Shown one piece after another: positions 41,760 through 49,126 of a stretch of DNA of 64,000 nucleotides. The translations under genes and the position numbers were made by a program. The DNA comes from Propioniciclava sinopodophylli. GTDB lineage: Bacteria > Actinomycetota > Actinomycetes > Propionibacteriales > Propionibacteriaceae. The stretch's first letter is position 1. Each line of letters starts with the position of its first letter. A model generated the notes under the pieces. The model worked only from the letters and a program-made list of their open reading frames with translations. It was not told the origin of the DNA and made no database searches. The stretch covers positions 309,748 through 373,747 of the forward strand of contig NZ_SDMQ01000002.1 in NCBI RefSeq assembly GCF_004324755.1, given 5' to 3'.

Positions 41760-41810
41760 CCCCTCCCCCTCCACCCGTGGTCGGCTTAGTGCGATCGGGA
41801 CGCCGAGGGG

Positions 41811-41883
41811 GCTTGGGCGTCCATCAACCGTTCGCTGGAGCGCCTCGACACCGATCACGTGGACCTCATCCAGCTCCACGAGG
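41811..41883 (+). pseudogene. Aldo/keto reductase fragment
   Basis: One frame reads AWASINRSLERLDTDHVDLI then QLHE, the conserved SLxRLxTDyvDLxxxH segment around strand 4 of aldo/keto reductases. Only about 25 codons survive, with no start. The following 140 bases up to xseA are open but unrecognised. Confidence 0.6.
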
Positions 41884-42024
41884 GCTGCTCGCGAAGGTCA
41901 TCCGGGGCGAACGCGTGCGCGCGTCGCTTCCGGCCGAGGACGCCGCCGCCCTGCTGGACGCCCTCCCCGCCGAGGAGTACGAAAGCGTCTACGACGAGAG
42001 GCCCGCCCCGTTAGGCTCGGGCCC

Positions 42025-43257
42025 GTGCCGTTGACCAGCTCCCCCGAACAGCCGCAGCCGCTGCGTGAGGTCGTCCGCCTGCTCAAGGGCTGGGTCGAGC
42101 GCACCGGCGCCGTGTGGGTCGAGGGTCAGGTCATCCAGCTCAAGCGCCGCGCCGGCAGCTCGATCCACTTCCTCACGCTCCGCGACAAGCTGGCCGACGT
42201 GAGCGTCCAGGTGAGCGTCAGCACCGCGACGCTGGACGCCGCGGGTCCGGTCACCGAGGGCGCGCTCGTGGCCGCCCACGTGAAGGCCCAGGTGTATCCG
42301 GCGAACGGTTCGCTGACCTTCGCGTGCGACGATCTGCGCCCCTCGGGCGAGGGTCGCCTGCTGGCCCACCTCGAGCAGCGCAAGCGCGCGCTGCAGGCCG
42401 AGGGCTTGTTCGCCCGCGAGCGCAAGCAGCGGCTGCCGTTCCTGCCGCGCAGCATCGGGCTCGTGACCGCGCGGGAGTCCGCCGCGGAGCGCGACGTGGT
42501 GGAGAACGTCCGTCGCCGGTGGCCGGGTGCGGTCATCGTGACCCGGCACGCGCTCATGCAGGGGCTGCAGGCGGTCGAGCAGGTGACCGACGCCCTGCGC
42601 TCGCTGGACGCCGACCTCGCGGTGGACGTCATCGTCATCGCGCGTGGCGGCGGGTCGGTGGAGGACCTGCTGCCCTTCTCCGACGAGGGCCTGGCGCGCG
42701 CCGTGTTCGCCTGCCGGACGCCGGTGGTCTCGGCGATCGGCCACGAGACAGACACCCCGATCCTCGACCTGGTGGCGGACGTGCGGGCGTCCACCCCCAC
42801 CGACGCCGCCAAGCTGGTGGTGCCGGACGCCGCGGACGAGGCCCGCATCATCGCCACCGGGCGCGACCGCCTCCGCGCCGCCATCACGGCGCGGGTCCGC
42901 AGCCAGCAGGAGGCGCTGGACGCCCTGCGCTCCCGACCCGTCCTCCGGGACCCGTCGGGCGCGGTGGTGCTGGCGTCCCAGCGGGTGTCCGACCTGCAGG
43001 AGCGCCTGCACCGTGCGGTGCGGCGCGCCGTGGAACGGGAGCAGGACCAGCTGGAGGGCCACCTCGCCCGCGTGCGCACCCTCTCCCCGCGCGCGACGCT
43101 TCAGCGCGGGTACGCCATCGTGACCACCGACGACGGCCGCACGCTGGCGTCCGTCGCCGACATCGAGCCCGACGAGATCATCATCGCCCGCCTCATCGAC
43201 GGCGACATCGCAGCCGCGGTGATCGACGTCGAACCCAACGAACAGGAGTCCGCATGA
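42025..43257 (+). CDS. xseA: Exodeoxyribonuclease VII large subunit
   Basis: 410 residues. The N-terminal OB-fold domain (about 10-110: VWVEGQVIQLKRRAGSSIHF, LTLRD, GSLTFACDDLRPSGEGRL) is followed by the catalytic domain with PRSIGLVTARESAAERDVVE, IVIARGGGSVEDLLPFSDE and VSAIGHETDTPILDLVADVR, and a C-terminal coiled region. It degrades single-stranded DNA with XseB. Leaderless start: TAGGCT, seven bases, GTG. Overlaps xseB by ATGA. Confidence 0.96.
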   Translation: MPLTSSPEQPQPLREVVRLLKGWVERTGAVWVEGQVIQLKRRAGSSIHFLTLRDKLADVSVQVSVSTATLDAAGPVTEGALVAAHVKAQVYPANGSLTFACDDLRPSGEGRLLAHLEQRKRALQAEGLFARERKQRLPFLPRSIGLVTARESAAERDVVENVRRRWPGAVIVTRHALMQGLQAVEQVTDALRSLDADLAVDVIVIARGGGSVEDLLPFSDEGLARAVFACRTPVVSAIGHETDTPILDLVADVRASTPTDAAKLVVPDAADEARIIATGRDRLRAAITARVRSQQEALDALRSRPVLRDPSGAVVLASQRVSDLQERLHRAVRRAVEREQDQLEGHLARVRTLSPRATLQRGYAIVTTDDGRTLASVADIEPDEIIIARLIDGDIAAAVIDVEPNEQESA

Positions 43258-43454
43258 GCGACGAGAAGCCCCTCTCCTACGAGGAGGCCCGCGACCAGCT
43301 CGTCGACGTGGTGCGCCAGCTGGAGTCCGGCAGCGTGCCGCTGTCGCAGTCGATGGAGTTGTGGGAGCGCGGCGAGAAGCTCGCGACGGTCTGCCAGCAG
43401 TGGCTGGACGGCGCGAAGGCGAAGATCGAGGCGGCCCGCCCCCCGTCCGACTGA
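43254..43454 (+). CDS. xseB: Exodeoxyribonuclease VII small subunit
   Basis: 66 residues, two helices: LSYEEARDQLVDVVRQLESG, then SVPLSQSMELWERGEKLATV, the conserved XseB core. It is translationally coupled to xseA by the four-base overlap at 43254. Confidence 0.96.
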   Translation: MSDEKPLSYEEARDQLVDVVRQLESGSVPLSQSMELWERGEKLATVCQQWLDGAKAKIEAARPPSD

Positions 43455-43538
43455 CGCCACGTACCCGGCCAGGGCCTGATCCGTCCCGCCCGCTGAGTTG
43501 GGGCGGCTCCGCGCTGTGCCCTAAGCTGGGGCAGCCCT

Positions 43539-43611
43539 GTCCCCATCGTCTAGCGGCCTAGGACTCCGCCCTTTCAAGGCGGCAGCGCGGGTTCGAATCC
43601 CGTTGGGGATG
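43539..43611 (+). tRNA. tRNA-Glu (TTC)
   Basis: Seven-base acceptor stem GTCCCCA/TGGGGAT with discriminator G, anticodon loop CTTTCAA (anticodon TTC) on stem CCGCC/GGCGG, and T-arm GGGTTCGAATCCC. CCA is not encoded. Confidence 0.96.
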
Positions 43612-43620
43612 CGACACGGT

Positions 43621-43651
43621 CGGCCCGGTCGAACACTGTTCGGCCGGGCCG
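43621..43651 (+). terminator. Terminator hairpin after tRNA-Glu
   Basis: A 15-base stem CGGCCCGGTCGAACA against 43637-43651 with one mismatch and a one-base loop, ten bases after the tRNA. Confidence 0.75.
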
Positions 43652-43750
43652 CTTCGTCGTTCTGGCCAGGGTGGTGGCCCGATTTCGCACCGACGGAGGG
43701 CCTACGCTATGCTTCTCAAGCTGTCCGAGAGGGCAGCGGCCTTCACAAGA

Positions 43751-43824
43751 GGCCCCGTAGCGCAGTTGGTTAGCGCGCCGCCCTGTCACGGCGGAGGTCG
43801 CGGGTTCGAGTCCCGTCGGGGTCG
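43751..43824 (+). tRNA. tRNA-Asp (GTC)
   Basis: Acceptor GGCCCCG/CGGGGTC, D-arm GCGCAGTTGGTTAGCGC, anticodon loop CTGTCAC (anticodon GTC) and T-arm CGGGTTCGAGTCCCG. Discriminator G; CCA is not encoded. Confidence 0.96.
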
Positions 43825-43845
43825 CTGCTCCATCAGGAGCAGACC

Positions 43846-43919
43846 GGCCAGGTAGCTCAGTTGGTACGAGCGTCCGCCTGAAAAGTGGAAGGTCACCGGT
43901 TCGACCCCGGTCCTGGCCA
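43846..43919 (+). tRNA. tRNA-Phe (GAA)
   Basis: Acceptor GGCCAGG/CCTGGCC, anticodon stem TCCGC/GTGGA with loop CTGAAAA (anticodon GAA), T-arm CCGGTTCGACCCCGG. Discriminator A, followed by an encoded CCA (43920-43922). It follows tRNA-Asp by 21 bases. Confidence 0.95.
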
Positions 43920-43931
43920 CCATCCTCACCC

Positions 43932-43959
43932 CGAACGCGGATCCTCCCGGGTCCGCGTT
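43932..43959 (+). terminator. Terminator after the tRNA-Asp/Phe pair
   Basis: AACGCGGATCC pairs with GGGTCCGCGTT (one mismatch) and is followed by TTCG. Confidence 0.65.
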
Positions 43960-44033
43960 TCGCGTCCCCGCTCCCCGGAAGACGGGGCGTGCAGACCTCC
44001 CGGCCGCCGCCGGGCTCGCCGGGCCCTCCCTCT

Positions 44034-45170
44034 TCACTCCTCCAGCGGCAGCGGCGAAGGCACGTAGGCGCGCAACCAGCGCGCGATGGACTCGAACCAC
44101 GCCGTCCGGGCCGGCTCGGGCGACAGGGACAGGTCGTGCGTGCCGCCCTCGATGCGCGAGAGCGTCACCTGGTTGCCCAGCCGCCAGGCCACGCCGTTGA
44201 TGCGGTTCACGTCCAGCACCGTGTCGACGCCGCGCGCCTCCTCGCGGTACTTGCGCAGGAAGAGGGTCTTGGTCGACGTCGTGACCAGCACCGGGCAGGT
44301 GATGTCGAGCCCGAGCGCCACCTTGGCGTGGCCTTGCAGGATCGCCCGCAGCCAGCCGACACGGATCGGCTCCGAGGCCTGCGTCTTCAGGTCGAACGAG
44401 TAGTCCCACTCGCCGCCGTGCGAGGCGTGCATCGCGCGGGCGTACACGTTCTCCTCGCTCTCGGGCAGCGGGAAGGCCGAGGTCGGCGCCCGGCGGCTCC
44501 ACTCCTTGAGCAACGGCTTGAGCATGGACGTGACCGCCGGTGGGCCCCACATGTCCAGCCAGGGCGAGTTGAGCACGACGCCGGCCAACTCGCCGGGGCG
44601 CTCGGCGGCGTACAGGCACGCCGTCAGGCCGCCGGTGGAGTGCCCGGCGAGCACGACGGCGTCGTGGTCCTCACGGACCATGGCGAGGGCGGCGTCCAGC
44701 TCCTGTTGATACGCGGCCAGGTCGTCCACGTAGCCGCGCAGGTGCCCCTCGCGCAGGCTGCGGCCGTAGCGGCGCAGCTCGAGGGCATGGAAAGCGAAAC
44801 CCTGCTGGTGCCAGAACTCGGCAACGTGCGGGTGGAAGAAGTAGTCGTTCCAGCCATGCAGCTGCACCACCGCGCGCCGGTGGGCGCGGCGGCGGGGTTC
44901 GCTGGGGCGGACGAGGGTGGCCGTCAGCGGCTCGTCGCCCTCGGCTTCAAGCGGCTCGGCCTCCAGCGGGAGCGAGCGGCACTCGAACCCGTCCAGGAGC
45001 GAGTCCGGCGCCCAACGGTCAAGGGGTGCAGCGACAGGCCACTCCGGCTCTGCCGGTGGCGCCTCGGGGAGTAGCTCGGCCGGCACCTCGCCCGGGACGA
45101 TCTCCACGGGCACGGCGGGCTTGGCCGGAACGGGCTCAGCCGTAGTTGCGGCCCTGTTCCGGATACTCAT
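44034..45170 (-). CDS. Alpha/beta hydrolase, monoacylglycerol-lipase/S33-like
   Basis: Up to 378 residues. The fold is clear: VVQLHGWNDYF (oxyanion region), nucleophile elbow LAGHSTGGLTA, NSPWLDMWGP and C-terminal catalytic His in EGGTHDLSLS. The first about 50 residues are Pro/Glu/Ala-rich and probably disordered. The start is uncertain: ATG 45170 would overlap the DUF3073 gene by 35 bases, whereas GTG 45113 lies after its stop. No signal peptide is seen. Probably a lysophospholipase or esterase; substrate unknown. Confidence 0.85.
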   Translation of the reverse strand: MSIRNRAATTAEPVPAKPAVPVEIVPGEVPAELLPEAPPAEPEWPVAAPLDRWAPDSLLDGFECRSLPLEAEPLEAEGDEPLTATLVRPSEPRRRAHRRAVVQLHGWNDYFFHPHVAEFWHQQGFAFHALELRRYGRSLREGHLRGYVDDLAAYQQELDAALAMVREDHDAVVLAGHSTGGLTACLYAAERPGELAGVVLNSPWLDMWGPPAVTSMLKPLLKEWSRRAPTSAFPLPESEENVYARAMHASHGGEWDYSFDLKTQASEPIRVGWLRAILQGHAKVALGLDITCPVLVTTSTKTLFLRKYREEARGVDTVLDVNRINGVAWRLGNQVTLSRIEGGTHDLSLSPEPARTAWFESIARWLRAYVPSPLPLEE

Positions 45171-45369
45171 CCTCGTCGTCGTCCTCTTCTTCGTCCGGCG
45201 CGTACGGATCGTCGTACTCGTCGGCTTCCTCACCCGCCTCGGAGAACTCCTCGAAGGGCTGCGATCCCCGGAGCTCCCGTTCGAGGGAGGAAAAATCAGT
45301 GTCGAAGGTTCGGTACTTCAGATCGCGAGCGACCTTGGTCTGCTTCGCCTTTGCACGGCCGCGCCCCAT
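45136..45369 (-). CDS. DUF3073 protein
   Basis: 77 residues beginning MGRGRAKAKQTKVARDLKYR, followed by FSSLERELRG and a very acidic C-terminus with GluAsp runs. That basic-head, acidic-tail layout is the DUF3073 family, which is confined to Actinobacteria and usually sits directly after purM, as here. Function unknown; a nucleic-acid-linked role is only a guess from the charge pattern. Confidence 0.92.
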   Translation of the reverse strand: MGRGRAKAKQTKVARDLKYRTFDTDFSSLERELRGSQPFEEFSEAGEEADEYDDPYAPDEEEDDDEDEYPEQGRNYG

Positions 45370-45479
45370 GTCCGGGTCGACCCCCTTAGCGTCTTCTGGC
45401 GGCCTGGCCGCGTGAGGATGTGTTTGTCGTGACGCCGATGGTACCCGAGTTCGGGATGGGGACAAAGCAGATCCCATCC

Positions 45480-45507
45480 GCGCGCGTCCCCTCCGAGGGA
45501 CGCGCGC
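45480..45507 (-). terminator. Hairpin after purM
   Basis: GCGCGCGTCCC (45480-45490) pairs perfectly with 45497-45507 across a six-base loop, 13 bases beyond the purM stop. Confidence 0.75.
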
Positions 45508-45520
45508 TCGGTGCCCGACG

Positions 45521-46582
45521 TCAGCCCGCGTGGCTGCCGGTGAGGTCGACGCGGGCGTCCCCCTCGACCGCTACGGTCTCGCCCAGCACCCACGCGGTCA
45601 GCCCGCGGTCGGACGCCGTGCGCACCAGCTGGTCGACGGCGTCGGCGGGGGCCACCAGGGCCATGCCGACACCCATGTTGAGGGTCGCCTCGATGTCGGG
45701 CTGGCTGACCTGTCCGACCTGCTGGACGAGCTGGAAGATGGCCGGGGGCGTCCAGCTGTCGCGGCGCAGGGTGGCGGCCAAACCGGCAGGCAGGACGCGG
45801 GCCAGGTTGTTGGCAAGCCCGCCGCCGGTCACGTGGCTGATCGCGTGCACCTCGGCGGCTTCGATCAGGGCGAGGATGTCCTGGGCGTAGACCTGCGTGG
45901 GCGTGAGCAGTTCCTCGCCCAGCGTCGTGCCCAGCTCGGGGACGTCGCGGTCGAGCGCCCAGCCGGCCCGGTTCAGCAGGACGTGGCGCACCAGCGAGTA
46001 GCCGTTGGAGTGCAGGCCCGAGGACGCCAGCGCGACGACCACGTCGCCGGGTCGGACGCGGTCGGGGCCGAGGATCTTCGAGCGCTCGACCACGCCGGTG
46101 GTGGCGCCGGCGATGTCGTACTCGTCCGGGTCCAGCAGGCCGGGGTGCTCGGCGGTCTCGCCGCCGAGCAGGGCGGCGCCGGCCACCTCGCAGGCGGCGG
46201 CGATGCCCTTGACGATGTCGGCGATCCGCTCGGGGACGACCTTGCCGCAGGCGATGTAGTCGGTGACGAAGAGCGGTTCGGCGCCCACGACGACGAGGTC
46301 GTCGACGAGCATGCCGATCAGGTCGAAGCCGATGGTGTCGTGCTTGTCGAGGGCCTGGGCGATCGCGACCTTGGTGCCGACGCCGTCGGTGGAGGTGGCC
46401 AGCACGGGGTGGTCGTAGCCCTTGAACGCCGACGCGTCGAAGAAGCCGGCGAACCCACCCAGCCCGCCGAGCACCTCGGGGCGGCGGGTGCGGGCGACGT
46501 GCGCCTTCATCAGCTCGACGGCGCGGTCGCCGGCCTCGATGTCGACACCGGCGGCGGCATAGGCGCTGGTGGCCTCAGTCAT
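45521..46582 (-). CDS. purM: Phosphoribosylformylglycinamidine cyclo-ligase (AIR synthetase)
   Basis: 353 residues; ATP-dependent ring closure of FGAM to AIR. Landmarks are YAAAGVDIEAGDRAVELMK, LATSTDGVGTKVAIA, FDLIGMLVDDLVVVGAEPLF, LLGGETAEHPGL, ALASSGLHSNGYSLVR, HVTGGGLANNLARVLP and LNMGVGM. All are intact, in contrast to the decayed FGAM-synthetase genes of the same locus that should supply its substrate. The start overlaps the purF stop. Confidence 0.97.
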   Translation of the reverse strand: MTEATSAYAAAGVDIEAGDRAVELMKAHVARTRRPEVLGGLGGFAGFFDASAFKGYDHPVLATSTDGVGTKVAIAQALDKHDTIGFDLIGMLVDDLVVVGAEPLFVTDYIACGKVVPERIADIVKGIAAACEVAGAALLGGETAEHPGLLDPDEYDIAGATTGVVERSKILGPDRVRPGDVVVALASSGLHSNGYSLVRHVLLNRAGWALDRDVPELGTTLGEELLTPTQVYAQDILALIEAAEVHAISHVTGGGLANNLARVLPAGLAATLRRDSWTPPAIFQLVQQVGQVSQPDIEATLNMGVGMALVAPADAVDQLVRTASDRGLTAWVLGETVAVEGDARVDLTGSHAG

Positions 46583-48053
46583 CGTCGTCACCTTTCTGCG
46601 CGATCAGGCGCATCTGCTCGGCCGCGCCCGGGGGCACGGGGATGGGGTACTGGCCGTCGAAGCACGCGCGGCACAACCGCTTCTTCTGCAGGCCAGTGGA
46701 GGCGACGAGCCCCTCCAGCGAGATGAACGCCAGGCTGTCGGCGCCGATCGAGCGGCAGATCTCGTCGGTGTTCATGCCGGGCGCGATCAGCTCGGCGCGC
46801 GTGGCGAAGTCGATGCCGTAGAAGCACGGCCACTCCACGGGCGGGGAGGCGATGCGCACGTGCACCTCGGCGGCGCCGGCCTCGCGCAGCATCTTCACCA
46901 GCGCCCGCTGGGTGTTGCCGCGCACGATGGAGTCATCGACGACGATGAGCCGCTTGCCGTCGATGACGTCGCGGATCGGGTTCAGCTTGAGCCGGATGCC
47001 GAGCTGGCGCAACGTCTGCGACGGCTGGATGAACGTGCGGCCCACGTAGCTGTTCTTGACCAGGCCGAGGCCGTAGGGGATGCCGGACGCCTCCGCGTAG
47101 CCGACCGCGCTCGGGATGCCGGACTCGGGTGTCGGGATCACGAGGTCGGCGTCCACCGGCGACTCCAGCGCGAGGGTGCGGCCGATCTCGACGCGGGTGG
47201 AGTGGACGCGGCGGCCGGCGATCACGGTGTCGGGGCGGGCCAGGTACACGTACTCGAACAGGCAGCCCTTGGGGTTGGCCTCCGCGAAGCGCTCCGAACG
47301 GAGGCCTCCCGAGTCGATGCAGACCAGCTCGCCGGGCTCGACCTCGCGGATGAAGGTGGCGCCCACGATGTCCAGCGCCGCGGTCTCGGACGCGACGACC
47401 CAGCCGCGCTCGAGGCGTCCGAGCACGAGCGGGCGGACTCCCTGGGGGTCGCGCGCGGCGAAGAGCGCGTTCTCATCCATGAAGGTGAAGCAGAAGGCGC
47501 CCCGCAGGCGGGGCAGGACGGACAGGGCGGCGTCCCAGGTCGACCCGGCGAAGGTCGCCATCAGGGCGGTGACCAGCGCGGTGTCGTTGGTGGAGTCCAT
47601 CGAGTCCTTGGACGCGACGCGGGCGCGCGCGTCGCGCTCGTGGAGCCACTCCTCCAACTCGCGGGTGTTGGTCAGGTTGCCGTTGTGCGCCAGCGCGAGG
47701 CCGCCGGTCGGGGTGGCGCGGTAGGTGGGCTGGGCGTTCTTCCAGACGGACGCCCCGGTCGTGGAGTAGCGGGTGTGCCCGATCGCGAGGTGGCCGGTCA
47801 GGGAGTTGAGGGCGGGCTCGTCGAACACCTGGGAGACCAGGCCCATGTCCTTGAAGACCATGATGCGCTCGCCGTTGCTGACGGAGATGCCGGCCGACTC
47901 CTGGCCGCGGTGCTGCAGCGCGAACAGGCCGAAGTAGGTGAGCTTGGCGACCTCCTCGCCGGGCGCCCAGACGCCGAAGACGCCACACTCCTCGTTGGGT
48001 TTCGGGTCCCCCAGGGGATCGAGGGCGACCGAGGTGCCGCGCGGGTCCTTCAC
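46575..48053 (-). CDS. purF: Amidophosphoribosyltransferase
   Basis: 492 residues; first committed step of purine synthesis. The N-terminal Ntn glutaminase Cys is in EECGVFGVW (Cys23 after a propeptide). The PRPP loop is RLIVVDDSIVRGNTQ. PCFYGIDFA and CRACFDGQYP carry cysteines expected for the [4Fe-4S] Bacillus-type enzyme. GTG 48053 lies seven bases after TAGACT (leaderless). It is followed by purM with overlap. Confidence 0.97.
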   Translation of the reverse strand: MKDPRGTSVALDPLGDPKPNEECGVFGVWAPGEEVAKLTYFGLFALQHRGQESAGISVSNGERIMVFKDMGLVSQVFDEPALNSLTGHLAIGHTRYSTTGASVWKNAQPTYRATPTGGLALAHNGNLTNTRELEEWLHERDARARVASKDSMDSTNDTALVTALMATFAGSTWDAALSVLPRLRGAFCFTFMDENALFAARDPQGVRPLVLGRLERGWVVASETAALDIVGATFIREVEPGELVCIDSGGLRSERFAEANPKGCLFEYVYLARPDTVIAGRRVHSTRVEIGRTLALESPVDADLVIPTPESGIPSAVGYAEASGIPYGLGLVKNSYVGRTFIQPSQTLRQLGIRLKLNPIRDVIDGKRLIVVDDSIVRGNTQRALVKMLREAGAAEVHVRIASPPVEWPCFYGIDFATRAELIAPGMNTDEICRSIGADSLAFISLEGLVASTGLQKKRLCRACFDGQYPIPVPPGAAEQMRLIAQKGDDDD

Positions 48054-48128
48054 CCGACGGAGTCTAGCGGTCACGGGCGCCCTTCCCCGCCGCGTCCCGG
48101 TGCGGCAGCCCGAAGGCAACACGTTGAT

Positions 48129-48158
48129 GTTTCAACCTTTCCCTGTCATGATTGAAAC
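48129..48158. promoter_or_regulatory. Inverted-repeat operator-like site
   Basis: GTTTCAA (48129-48135) and TTGAAAC (48152-48158) form an inverted repeat in an AT-rich stretch immediately before the pseudogene start. It resembles a MarR- or HxlR-type operator. It is probably a leftover control site. Confidence 0.5.
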
Positions 48159-48427
48159 GTGAACAACCTCAGCATCATCGTGTCCTCCACCCGCCCCGAG
48201 CGCGTCGGCGCCCACGTCACCACGTGGGTCCGCGAGACCCTCGGTTCCGACTGACCACGCTGCTGGAGAACGTGAAGGCGCACGTCGTCGGCTCGCTCGG
48301 CCTGTTCTTCAACACCGACCTGAGCACCTCGGGCGAAATGACCCCGACCGACGGCAAGGCCCAGGAACTCCGCGCCCTGTCGCGGCAGCTCAGGGCCGCC
48401 CTCGCGGAGCGGTCCCAGGCCGCCTGA
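48159..48427 (+). pseudogene. NADPH-dependent FMN reductase remnant with internal deletion
   Basis: From GTG 48159 the frame reads NNLSIIVSSTRPERVGAHVT then TWVRETLGSD and stops; SSTRPxRxG is the FMN-phosphate loop of the family. About 80 bases on, another frame gives LENVKAHVVGSLGLFFNTDL and an ending SRQLRAALAER, like the C-terminal helix of the same family. Roughly 100 central codons are missing. The operator and terminator remain. Confidence 0.65.
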
Positions 48428-48438
48428 GCCCGCCGTAC

Positions 48439-48473
48439 CGAAGGGCCCGACCTCACCGAGGTCGGGCCCTTCG
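48439..48473. terminator. Strong bidirectional terminator hairpin
   Basis: A 16-bp perfect stem (48439-48454 with 48458-48473) with an ACC loop lies six bases before the 3' end of the leftward DUF4870 gene and 12 after the end of the reductase remnant. Confidence 0.88.
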
Positions 48474-48478
48474 CCGTG

Positions 48479-49126
48479 TCAGCGGACGATGCGCAGCGTG
48501 AACGGGTAGCGGTGCGTCCGCCCCCGGATCGACTCGACGGTGGCGACGATGCGCAGCACCACCGCGAGCAGGAGCAGCAGGACCAGGAACAGGAACCCGA
48601 CCAGCACGTGGGCCAGCAGCGCCGAGAGCAGCAGGCCCAGCCACAGCGTGATCTCGAAGTTCAGCGATTCCCTGGCGTGCTCGCGCACGCGGGCGTTGCG
48701 CTCGCCGATGGTCAGCAGCAGCACCAGCGGGCCGAGCCAGGAGGTCAACAAGGGCAGCCAGTGCGACGCCGGCACCCACGCGCGTTCCTCCCCCGCCAAG
48801 GGACGTCCGCCCCACAGGTCGTCGCGACGGCCCGAAGCGAACGGCGGAGGCTGCGGTGGCGACTGCCCCGACGGCGGCCCCCAGACCGGCTCACCCACGG
48901 GCGGGGGCGCCCACACCGGCTCCCACCCCGGGCGCACCGCGGCAGAAGTCGGCGGGCCCCACTGGTCGCGCTGTGCCCAGGGACGCGCGTCGTCCGGGGC
49001 GGGCGACGCGAACGGGTCGATGCGCGTCCACTCCACCTCGGGCTCGACGTGGCGGTCGGGCTCGCGCTCGGGCTCGGGCTCACGGGGCGGCTCCCACCAT
49101 GGTGGGCCCTCGGGGTACTGGCTCAC
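48479..49126 (-). CDS. DUF4870 / Tic20-like membrane protein with Pro-rich N-terminus
   Basis: 215 residues. Residues 1-110 are Pro/Glu/Trp-rich with repeated EPVWxPP motifs and probably disordered. Residues about 118-210 hold three to four hydrophobic helices with LGPLVLLLTIGERNARVREH and ESLNFEITLWLGLLLSALLA, the DUF4870 pattern (HARESLNFQIT). The start GTG overlaps the PurL-like stop as GTGA, so the two are translated together. Function unknown. Confidence 0.85.
   Translation of the reverse strand: MSQYPEGPPWWEPPREPEPEREPDRHVEPEVEWTRIDPFASPAPDDARPWAQRDQWGPPTSAAVRPGWEPVWAPPPVGEPVWGPPSGQSPPQPPPFASGRRDDLWGGRPLAGEERAWVPASHWLPLLTSWLGPLVLLLTIGERNARVREHARESLNFEITLWLGLLLSALLAHVLVGFLFLVLLLLLAVVLRIVATVESIRGRTHRYPFTLRIVR

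Noticed and set aside
41885..42024. A gene between the aldo/keto reductase fragment and xseA (frame reading RGERVRASLPAEDAAALLDA).
   Set aside because: Open only by lack of stops in GC-rich DNA; no start or recognised family, and xseA starts within it.
43539..43919. tRNA cluster as a phage or island attachment site.
   Set aside because: No integrase gene or duplicated tRNA 3' end is visible.
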